From positions 62,001 through 126,000 of the forward strand of contig CAILEM010000060.1 of NCBI GenBank assembly GCA_903833215.1: a stretch of DNA of 64,000 nt. Direction: 5' to 3'. Both the position numbers and the translations under genes were made by a program. The notes below the pieces were generated by a model. The model was not told the DNA's origin, ran no database searches, and saw nothing but the letters and a program-made list of their open reading frames with translations. This document shows, one piece after another, positions 44,018-50,721 of this stretch. This DNA comes from an uncultured Armatimonadota bacterium. GTDB lineage: Bacteria; Armatimonadota; Fimbriimonadia; Fimbriimonadales; Fimbriimonadaceae. The first letter of the stretch is position 1. Each line of letters starts with the position of its first letter.

Positions 44018-44334
44018 GGTCCGTAGTTCTCGGAAGGTCTCAATAGGGCAATGCATGGCTAGAGCGACAATTCAAAAAAAGCCAGAGCTGCCCCATTGCA
44101 CGGCGTAATGCCATCCGAGTACTGCCGAAAAGCGTGGCTACCAGTCTCAGATAGTTTTCAAACTTAGGGCTGGGCCGTGCCTGCCGAACGCACAAAGAGA
44201 GTTTGGGGGCCATTGCTTTCAATGTTGCGTACCTAGTGCCGGTGTCTGAAAGCCCATACCCGATTGCAGGAGCCCCGACGCTAGAGTTATATTTCCTCCC
44301 ACAAGCTGACGCGCGACAAGGCCGCGCCATGAAT
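44018..44334. other. Gap upstream of the membrane/ATP-grasp pair
   Basis: About 320 bp between the MNT fragment and the promoter of the next gene. A long minus-strand frame across it (to 44513) lies partly antisense to the next gene and has no recognisable protein pattern. I see no repeats or RNA gene. Confidence 0.4.
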
Positions 44335-44365
44335 TTGACAATGTTTGCAAAGATCATGATATGAT
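44335..44365 (+). promoter_or_regulatory. Sigma-70-like promoter of the membrane/ATP-grasp pair
   Basis: A consensus -35 TTGACA (44335-44340) is followed 19 bp later by TATGAT (44360-44365), about 50 bp upstream of the ATG at 44416. The spacer is slightly long, but both boxes are good. Confidence 0.5.
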
Positions 44366-44415
44366 TTACTTTAGGCAGGAGATTGGGACGTACGCCTTGC
44401 CAAGGGAACCAAAAA

Positions 44416-45546
44416 ATGGACGCCACAATAGTTGCCGCCCTTATTGCCGCCGGAACTGCCCTGCTGATTAAATTGCTGGACTTTGCTCCTCGAAAGATCA
44501 GTTCCTCGGACACTTCATCAGAGGCAAATACATCGCAACATCAGCCACCAAAGGCTCGGCGCTTCGTAGCTGCCATATTGGTTGCCTGCGTGGTTTTTGG
44601 GGCCGTCTTTATTCTTTGGCCGTTTTTGGTTCGACCGGATCGCGTGTCGATGGATGAGGATGGGCTGTTAAGACTTCAGGGTACATACTTGAAATCGAAC
44701 GCTAACCATGAAATCTTGGATAGTTCACTAGTTGAGAATATCGCTCTAAAGTCTCTTCTAACAAAGTCGAGGTCCGCCAATCCCCCGGTCGAAACAATAG
44801 AGACTATTTTCGTCGATGCTCAAGTCCGTGCAGTGCCACCACATGCAAAACTAGAGGAAATCAACGATTGCTTCCGTTACTACAAACTCCAGTTCATAAA
44901 GAGGGTGTCTCCTGCCCGCGACCCACTTCTTGTGCGCGGCCTGAGCCGCCCGAGCAAGCCAGGTCGGCAGCCGCTCGAATGGATGTTCCCTTATGATACG
45001 ACAATAAGAAACACGCTTAATGGGCAAGGAGGTACGGTCCCGTATTTGTGGATCCAGCCAATCGACGAGCCCTCAGTGCTCGTAGCAGCCGCATACCATG
45101 ACCGATTTGCAGAGCACGACTGGATTCTCGTTGAAGTTGACGACTTCACCCGAGCCGCGCCTGTTAAGCACGTTGTCGTGGGAATCACCCACTTATCACT
45201 AGTAGTAGCCGGGAATGCAAATGGTCCCACGACAACTAAGGCCTTCGACGTGGTTCAGGACAAAGACCAAATTACGGTCAAGCTGCATAAGGAAGAACCA
45301 CGGCAGGCGATTTCCCCGTTTGAATCTAGCCGTGAACTGGCTGATCTGTACAACGCTGTCCGTGACCTCATTGATACTAAACTCCCAAATTTGCCTACCG
45401 GCCCTAACGCATCGGTAGATGCCGCAGAAATTGCCACTTTTCACGAGGTGCTTTGGATGTTGAAGAAATCAAACCCGATGGTGTCCCTTATTGACATCGC
45501 CAACGAGCCGAATAACGTTTTAACTTTTGTGAATGTACCGCAGTGA
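44416..45546 (+). CDS. Two-TM membrane protein of unknown family in the defence island
   Basis: From ATG 44416 the protein has 376 residues. One hydrophobic segment is at the N-terminus (TIVAALIAAGTALLIKLL), a polar linker follows, then a second TM segment (about 51-73, FVAAILVACVVFGAVFILWP). The remaining roughly 300 residues form a soluble domain (for example GGTVPYLWIQPID then HDRFAEHDWILVEVDDF), outside or inside depending on topology. I recognise no family. Its stop overlaps by 4 nt the GTG start of an ATP-grasp gene, so the two work together. A defence function is suggested only by location. Confidence 0.75.
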   Translation: MDATIVAALIAAGTALLIKLLDFAPRKISSSDTSSEANTSQHQPPKARRFVAAILVACVVFGAVFILWPFLVRPDRVSMDEDGLLRLQGTYLKSNANHEILDSSLVENIALKSLLTKSRSANPPVETIETIFVDAQVRAVPPHAKLEEINDCFRYYKLQFIKRVSPARDPLLVRGLSRPSKPGRQPLEWMFPYDTTIRNTLNGQGGTVPYLWIQPIDEPSVLVAAAYHDRFAEHDWILVEVDDFTRAAPVKHVVVGITHLSLVVAGNANGPTTTKAFDVVQDKDQITVKLHKEEPRQAISPFESSRELADLYNAVRDLIDTKLPNLPTGPNASVDAAEIATFHEVLWMLKKSNPMVSLIDIANEPNNVLTFVNVPQ

Positions 45547-46817
45547 AAATGGGTAGGCCTAAAATTGCGGTAGTAGGCCTGAGCTACCTTCGGGAACTCG
45601 GTATCAGTCGCCTTCAAGGCGGCTATGAGGTCGCATGTATTTCGGAACCGGCTTCCAGTTTGTTCTGCTTCAGCGATGTGTGTGTTCCCATAAGCTCCAT
45701 CGATGCGACTGACTCGGAACTCCTAGACGCACTTCGTTCCGCAGAGAGACGACTCGGTGGCCTCGACGGTGTCATCTGCTTGCGCGACCCAAATCTAGTG
45801 GCAACAGCCCGTGCTGCAAAACGTATGAAGTTGCGTTTTCCATGCGATTCCAGCCTCGGCGAGGTATTGGATAAGTATGCATTTAGACTGCTTGCGAACA
45901 GGATCTCCGGGTGCGTCTCAGCAACTGTCCGCCTGATTGAGTCGCGTTCAGATTGGTCGACCTTTTTCGCCTGCGTTGATGCTGCTCTCCAACAGGGTCC
46001 CCTCATCATGAAACCACGGCGAGGAAGCTGCAGTTATCACATAGTGCAAATCGCGTCTAAGGAGGATATTCCTCGGGCATGGGAAGTATTCTCCAGAGCA
46101 ACGAACTACCGAGGCGGTGATTTCATTGTAGAAGACCTCGTTGAGGGAACAGAATCCTCGGTTGAATGTGTTATTCAGAGCGGCTTGCGCCTCGCCCTGC
46201 AAACGACGTATTTACCGAGAGTCAAGGAGTTTGAGTTCACCGAATCAGGTCATGCTGTCGACTTCAGTTCGTGGATGCCTCGGCCCATTATTTCACGGAG
46301 CATCGAGCAATTGTGCCAGCTGTCTGGTCTAGACGATTGCATCCTTCACGTTGAGTTTCTCGAGACTCCAACCGGGCCCTTCCTTATAGAAGTGAATCCC
46401 CGCCTTGCGGGTGATTGGATTCCAGAGCTCCACAGACATGTGCACGGGAGGGACCTTTATATGCTCGCATGCAAAATTGCTGTTGGAGATGACATAGCCC
46501 AAGAATGTGCCATTCGAAATACGGCCTATGCGGCTCTTGTTCGATTCTCGGCTCCGGGGATTAAGACCAGCTACAGTGACCTGGTAGGAACTGAACTCAG
46601 TGGTAAGCACGATCGAGTCACTTTTCTGCAAGCTGACTGTTCAAACGGACTTAACAATGACGCCCGTGGAGTTGCTTGTATGCTGGTCGGGCAATCCCCC
46701 ACGGAGTTGGAGGACCGAGCTGAAAGAATCATCAGCGCCGCCACCGGGTCTCCGAAACCACATGCAACCCATACAGCCCGTCCGAACGAAGACATGCACA
46801 GTCTGTGGAGCAAATAA
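45543..46817 (+). CDS. ATP-grasp ligase-like protein
   Basis: The 424-residue protein has the three-part ATP-grasp layout. It starts with a Rossmann-like domain (KIAVVGLSYLRELGISRLQG). The ATP-binding lid follows with GPLIMKPRRGSCSYHIVQI (about 155-175), then IVEDLVEGTESSVECVI. The metal site is LHVEFLETPTGPFLIEVNPR (about 275-295), with the E and N that bind Mg. Such enzymes join a carboxylate to an amine or make acyl-phosphates. It begins at GTG inside the stop of the membrane protein gene, so the pair is coupled. The substrate is unknown; it could tag or build a peptide-like product. Confidence 0.88.
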   Translation: MKMGRPKIAVVGLSYLRELGISRLQGGYEVACISEPASSLFCFSDVCVPISSIDATDSELLDALRSAERRLGGLDGVICLRDPNLVATARAAKRMKLRFPCDSSLGEVLDKYAFRLLANRISGCVSATVRLIESRSDWSTFFACVDAALQQGPLIMKPRRGSCSYHIVQIASKEDIPRAWEVFSRATNYRGGDFIVEDLVEGTESSVECVIQSGLRLALQTTYLPRVKEFEFTESGHAVDFSSWMPRPIISRSIEQLCQLSGLDDCILHVEFLETPTGPFLIEVNPRLAGDWIPELHRHVHGRDLYMLACKIAVGDDIAQECAIRNTAYAALVRFSAPGIKTSYSDLVGTELSGKHDRVTFLQADCSNGLNNDARGVACMLVGQSPTELEDRAERIISAATGSPKPHATHTARPNEDMHSLWSK

Positions 46818-47088
46818 AAAGGGGATATCGCACCGGTGCCTTTACAGCTGGCGTGGCCGTAACCAAAATCCCGCGTATTCTCTGGCTTTTTCTGAGTACA
46901 TTTCCGTGGTAGAAATATGTGAGCGTTGAGCTCAGTGAGGTTAACTCCCAGTTGGGGTTTCGACCAAGTTCAAATTGGGTCGGGGTTGGCCGTACTGGAC
47001 AGTTTCAAACATTCAGGGTGCTGCCGATAATACCTTAGTGGCAGCCGACTGCCAAGCAACGATTGCGGACTATTGGACAAGGAGTTGC
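46818..47088. other. Intergenic region between two island operons
   Basis: About 270 bp without a convincing gene. A frame overlapping the end of the ATP-grasp gene shows CTVCGANKKGISHRC, superficially like a zinc-binding knuckle, but it lacks a proper start and ends at 46929. Nothing else is apparent. Confidence 0.35.
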
Positions 47089-47118
47089 TTGTGCAAGGTG
47101 GACATGGTGTAGTATTAT
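47089..47118 (+). promoter_or_regulatory. Promoter-like boxes just before the three-gene cassette
   Basis: TTGTGC (47089-47094) and TATTAT (47113-47118) are 18 bp apart. The -10 box lies only 3 bp before the GTG start at 47122, so a transcript from here would be nearly leaderless. No ribosome-binding site is seen before the GTG. Moderate confidence only. Confidence 0.35.
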
Positions 47119-47121
47119 GCT

Positions 47122-47442
47122 GTGAAGGTAGTCCAGGACTCGGCGGTCGCGATTACATGCGGCATTGTAGTGTATTTTCTGACATTTTCCCTAGGCGTAG
47201 ACTCTCCACTTTGGCGCTGGGCTACTACCTTCGTCGTATTCATAGTCTGTTTAGCCGTGATGGTCTTTATGCGTTCGAGCAATAGTAGGGCAGCCAAATC
47301 CACGTCAGTCGCGAGTAATAACCGGAGCAAACGCCTGGAGGTCAAGGATGTAACAGTTTCGAAGCAAACAGACCACCTCGACGTATTGAGTGGAAATCGA
47401 ATCGACGAAGACATAAAAGTCGGAGACATCGATATCTTGTGA
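47122..47442 (+). CDS. Two-TM protein with VGDI tail, first gene of a putative conflict cassette
   Basis: The 106-residue protein has two TM segments (residues about 7-25 and 32-50), a basic polar linker, and a tail of alternating strand-like residues (RLEVKDVTVSKQTDHLDV, then DEDIKVGDIDIL at the very end). The next protein carries a matching GRDLSVGDISVEL segment, so the two may pair through beta strands. It starts at GTG and overlaps the next gene by 4 nt. Small two-TM proteins are frequent membrane-damaging effectors in defence systems; that role is inferred here. Confidence 0.7.
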   Translation: MKVVQDSAVAITCGIVVYFLTFSLGVDSPLWRWATTFVVFIVCLAVMVFMRSSNSRAAKSTSVASNNRSKRLEVKDVTVSKQTDHLDVLSGNRIDEDIKVGDIDIL

Positions 47443-48263
47443 GTACCCCCAAACCGGTTGACCACATCGACTGGCGCGAGGTCTTGGACAAACTGGAACC
47501 ATACTTTCACTCTCGTGGAGGTTTTGTCCACATCTCAGGTCCAGCTGGCGCGGGCGCGGTGGCCCTAATAGATCATATTCGGTGGGAATTTTTCACTCGT
47601 CACAATGTCCTCGTTCCGAAGCTTGATCCATCTTTCCCAAACACTCGGGACCCCCACTCATTCATGGACGAAGCAGAGAAGGTATTGGGCCTAAGAACCA
47701 GTGAGGACCTTGAAAGTAAGCAAGTCACGATTAACGTGGCATCAAGTAATGAAGTGGGAAGAGACCTTTCTGTCGGCGACATTAGCGTCGAGTTGAACTT
47801 AGGTGATAGGCAGTTGCAAGCTCGCGTGAAGGACTTTTACAATCAGCTCCGGCTGTATACTGTACAAAAGAGACTTGCCATTCTTTGTTATGCTGAGCCG
47901 CGGGTGCCGTGGCCAACTCAGACACTTTATTGGCTTCGGTTGTTGTGGTCCCAGTGCGTCGTAGAGCTTGTGGCTAGTGGTGCGGTAGTTTTCTTCTTGG
48001 AAACTACAATGCTTGACCGCCGCCCAGAGCTGCCCGAGCCGGACCTGGTGATGGAACTCCCTCGCGTGTTTGCTAACGAGGAACTGACTCATGCCAAAGA
48101 GGACCTTGCCAAAATCCTAGGCGTTTTTTTCCCAGACGAGACGCCCGAATTGATTACCGTTAGGTGTGAAACGGTTCTTGATTCTAGCGGGCAGCGGCCA
48201 GAAGTCGTTCGTGCACAGGTTCAGGGCCTTCGTCTCAAGCGTAATTTGGTGGCGTCGTTGTAA
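47439..48263 (+). CDS. P-loop-like protein lacking the Walker lysine (split STAND N-half)
   Basis: The 274-residue protein starts at GTG with a helix and the strand FVHISGPAGAGAVALI: a Walker A shape (residues 34-41) in which the usual GK[ST] reads G-A-V. Following segments (HNVLVPKLDPSFPN, then KRLAILCYAEPRV and VVFFLETTMLD) look like the core strands of a STAND/AAA-like NTPase. An insert at about 95-120 holds the GRDLSVGDISVELN motif shared with the upstream TM protein. With the missing lysine it may bind but not hydrolyse nucleotide. The next gene begins on the last base of its stop and could supply the winged-helix and TPR half. Confidence 0.65.
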   Translation: MSTPKPVDHIDWREVLDKLEPYFHSRGGFVHISGPAGAGAVALIDHIRWEFFTRHNVLVPKLDPSFPNTRDPHSFMDEAEKVLGLRTSEDLESKQVTINVASSNEVGRDLSVGDISVELNLGDRQLQARVKDFYNQLRLYTVQKRLAILCYAEPRVPWPTQTLYWLRLLWSQCVVELVASGAVVFFLETTMLDRRPELPEPDLVMELPRVFANEELTHAKEDLAKILGVFFPDETPELITVRCETVLDSSGQRPEVVRAQVQGLRLKRNLVASL

Positions 48264-49123
48264 TGGAAATGAATAACGTCGCGACCGACAGTGTAAGAGC
48301 ATTCTTATCTGGTTTGCCAATAGGAGCAGAAGCTTTGGCCAGGACTTTAGCTGTACCTGCGTTGCTTACCGATGAACTCGCAAGTTTCCTATGTGAGAAA
48401 GTGTCAAATCATGCCACCTGGGTCCCTGACTTCCTTGATACCTTTGCAAGGGCACCTTTTTCGATTCCGGGCCATGGTGACTGGCGACTCAACACCGAAG
48501 CAAGGGAATACCTCCTCAAGGGTTTTCGTGGCAGGAATCTTCTGATTCGTATTCATGAGTTGATCCTGTTGTTCGCTCAGGAGCGATTAGAGAACGACGT
48601 AGGGGCGGTGCCAACTTACCTTCGAGAGCCCTCTGGATTGGCCTATCACATTGCCATTACAGATCCAGGGGAGGCGTTAAGGCAATATTCGCAATGCTGG
48701 CATTCCGCGCGGACAGGTCAGATTTGGTTTGCTGGCGTTCTCGCGGAGGAGAACGAGATCCATGGACTCCTACCTCCTCAAGCGATCGAGGCCCCTTGGC
48801 TTCGGGGATATAGTTCTTATACGGAACGAGACTGGTCAACAGCCTCACGCTATTTCAGTGAGGTGATCCGCAGGGGTGGAGACCGCCTGGAAGTGGCAAT
48901 CGCGCTTCACTTGATTGGGCGTCAAGAATGTCAACAAAACAGACACGAAGAGGGTGAGCGTCACCTTCGCGAGAGCATAGAGGTTGGCCTGAGAATCAGT
49001 GCCGGTCACCACGTTTTGCAGGTTCGGCACACCATTAGTCTGCATCAAGCCAGACTGAATCGAGAAGAAGAGCGGGAGCAAATGCTCCTCGAAGGCTTAG
49101 AGGTTGGCCATGAGCATCGGTAA
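48263..49123 (+). CDS. Winged-helix/TPR protein with frameshifted C-terminus (split STAND C-half)
   Basis: The 286-residue frame starts on the overlapping TAATG. The N-terminal 90 residues (FLSGLPIGAEALARTLAVPA, then LLTDELASFLCEKV) resemble the winged helix that follows a STAND ATPase. From about residue 185, TPR-like units appear (YTERDWSTASRYFSEVIRRG, then EGERHLRESIEVGLRI). The last repeats have a 120-bp nucleotide period. In the final unit one extra base (around 49106-49115) shifts the frame and stops it, while homologous sequence continues downstream. The protein is therefore probably shorter than its ancestor. It likely acts with the P-loop-like partner. Confidence 0.65.
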   Translation: MEMNNVATDSVRAFLSGLPIGAEALARTLAVPALLTDELASFLCEKVSNHATWVPDFLDTFARAPFSIPGHGDWRLNTEAREYLLKGFRGRNLLIRIHELILLFAQERLENDVGAVPTYLREPSGLAYHIAITDPGEALRQYSQCWHSARTGQIWFAGVLAEENEIHGLLPPQAIEAPWLRGYSSYTERDWSTASRYFSEVIRRGGDRLEVAIALHLIGRQECQQNRHEEGERHLRESIEVGLRISAGHHVLQVRHTISLHQARLNREEEREQMLLEGLEVGHEHR

Positions 49124-49308
49124 CGATCACCACGCTTCCCAGGTTCGGCAACCCTCGGTCTGCCGCTTGCCAAACGCGATCAACATTAAGTGGATGAGCA
49201 AACCCTATGCAATATCTTGCGATTGGACGCCGCTTCCATAGGCTGCGTCGAGTCGCGCAGGTTCTTCTCAGCCTTGAAAGGCACCTCAAAGGCCGAGATC
49301 GAGAGTAA
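49124..49308 (+). pseudogene. Decayed TPR tail of the preceding gene
   Basis: Bases 49101-49160 repeat 48981-49040 closely (both contain AGGTTGGCC, then TCACCACG and CAGGTTCGGCA) but in a shifted frame. Further on, a different frame reads RRVAQVLLSLERHLKGRDRE before a stop at 49308, a plausible TPR end. At least two frame changes are needed to join these parts to the upstream gene, so the tail is degenerate. Confidence 0.6.
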
Positions 49309-49610
49309 GTTCGGTCATCAAGCTTTTAGAGCCTCGATATTACGCCTGTGCTAATTTATCAGGCAGATTGAGTCTGAGCAAGAAAGCCTTTAGTACATCT
49401 TAATAATAATGTCAGTAAAATACTTATTTATCCGGATATCTCAGTGCATATCGGTGTGATGGGGCCGAGGCTGAAAAGCGTGGCTGGGTAACTAGGATTA
49501 GGAAGAAATGACAAACAATACTTCCCATTGAATTTCGCGAAATGGTGTCGAGGGAGTGAATACAAACAGTTTGTGTCCTGCGAAACCCCCTACGAGTGTA
49601 TTGGCAACCT
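49309..49610. other. AT-rich gap at the probable right end of the island
   Basis: This 300-bp stretch is noticeably richer in A and T than its surroundings (for example 49398-49440) and has no gene. It separates the decayed cassette from the backbone alpha/beta hydrolase gene and may hold the right junction of the island. I found no clear attachment-site repeat matching the left edge. Confidence 0.4.
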
Positions 49611-50447
49611 CTACTTATCCATGAACCCGAGACTCCTTAGCCACTTGAGCGCGGCAGGCATGCCTTGTTGGAGCATGGAGTTGTAGTGGCCGCCGGTGGG
49701 GACTTCTACGAGTTTGGATTTGGGCACGGCGGCGGCAAATTGGCGGACTTCGGTGGCGGGGACGTTGGTGTCGTCGTTGGCGTGGAAGAGGAATAATGGG
49801 CGGTGGATTCGGTGGGCGCGGGTTGCGGGGGAGAGTTGCTGAACCTTGGCGCTGAAGCCGGGAACAGATCGCTCGATTCTCGATACGACTCGGCCAATTC
49901 GCTGTGGCACATCGGTGACAGGAGCGTAGGCGACGCATGCGGTGATGCGCGGATCAGACTCCGTCACTTGCAGGGCTAACGTGGCGGCGGAGCTGTGGCC
50001 GATTGCTATCACTCGATGGGGATCGACTTCTGGAATGTTCCTTAGCGCATAGTTCAGCGCGCGTTGGGCATCCTTGATTCCCATGTCGGAGTCCATGAAC
50101 TCCCGAATCGCAGGGAAAGGATTTCGGTCACCTTGCGAAACTGGGCCGGAGATATCGTAGGAGACGACGATACATCCTGCCTGCACATAAGGCGTATGTT
50201 CTGGTTCATCACCCGATCCCAGGGTCATACCGCTATACAAAGGGGAGCCGGCAGGACCGATCAATACTAACGGTCGTCGTCCCTTCCTGCCCTGTGGACG
50301 ATAGATCCAGATCTGATGCGTCCGATCAAGTCGGACGATCTGCTTCGAGGCGGCAGGCGAAGCCGCTCTTTGACTGGCCGCACATTCGACCATTGAGAGG
50401 ACTGTGAGTGCAACCAAGAGGTGCTTTCCAAGAGGGCTTCGCAACAT
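49611..50447 (-). CDS. Exported alpha/beta hydrolase
   Basis: The 278-residue hydrolase begins at ATG 50447 with a signal peptide (MLRSPLGKHLLVALTVLSMV then ECAASQ). The open frame extends to 50576, but that part overlaps a remnant gene in another frame and adds no signal. The fold is shown by RRPLVLIGPAGSPLYSG (oxyanion loop), the nucleophile elbow AIGHSSAATLAL with Ser, the Asp in LFLFHANDDTNVP and the His in PTGGHYNSM. It resembles dienelactone-hydrolase-like or acyl-peptidase-like esterases. Substrate unknown; the neighbouring glycosidases may hint at a carbohydrate ester. Confidence 0.87.
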   Translation of the reverse strand: MLRSPLGKHLLVALTVLSMVECAASQRAASPAASKQIVRLDRTHQIWIYRPQGRKGRRPLVLIGPAGSPLYSGMTLGSGDEPEHTPYVQAGCIVVSYDISGPVSQGDRNPFPAIREFMDSDMGIKDAQRALNYALRNIPEVDPHRVIAIGHSSAATLALQVTESDPRITACVAYAPVTDVPQRIGRVVSRIERSVPGFSAKVQQLSPATRAHRIHRPLFLFHANDDTNVPATEVRQFAAAVPKSKLVEVPTGGHYNSMLQQGMPAALKWLRSLGFMDK

Positions 50448-50458
50448 GATCCCTAATA

Positions 50459-50593
50459 TTAGGCGCAAAACATATGGAAGCGAATGGAAACATCGCCTGG
50501 CAAGACAAGGAACACGACGAAGCTGGCGGCTCCAAGCCACTGGAGAATGCCATATCTCTCTGAATTTCCGACCCAAGCTTCTCGTCGCTTCAT
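50459..50593 (-). pseudogene. Truncated copy of the small TM protein at 26472
   Basis: A 44-codon frame starts MKRREAWVGNSERYGILQWL and continues to LPGDVSIRFHMFCA before a stop. It aligns with the first half of the protein at 26472-26792 (REAWVGSSARVGILQG, then PGDPSIRYEMFVA), lacking a few residues between and the whole C-terminal half. It lies just upstream of the alpha/beta hydrolase gene. It is most likely a remnant of a second family member. Confidence 0.7.
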
Positions 50594-50721
50594 CTGCCCC
50601 GATTATGTGTCCAGAATCTCGCCGCGCGGCATTCTTGGACGCGATTGGGTCGAGTGCGGTTTACGCCATCGACCCTGCTTCACGCTGCAAATCCAAGTTT
50701 TTATTCCAGGATACGTACGAA

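Noticed and set aside
44040-44513. 157-codon minus-strand frame upstream of the membrane/ATP-grasp pair
   Set aside because: It overlaps the start and promoter of the plus-strand gene and has no conserved-looking segment.
46600-46929. Frame with a CxxC...HxxC pattern after the ATP-grasp gene
   Set aside because: Most of it is out-of-frame ATP-grasp sequence and there is no proper start; four ligand-like residues alone are weak evidence for a zinc protein.
50448-50576. N-terminal extension of the alpha/beta hydrolase to 50576
   Set aside because: A good signal peptide starts at 50447, and the extension overlaps the remnant TM-protein frame.
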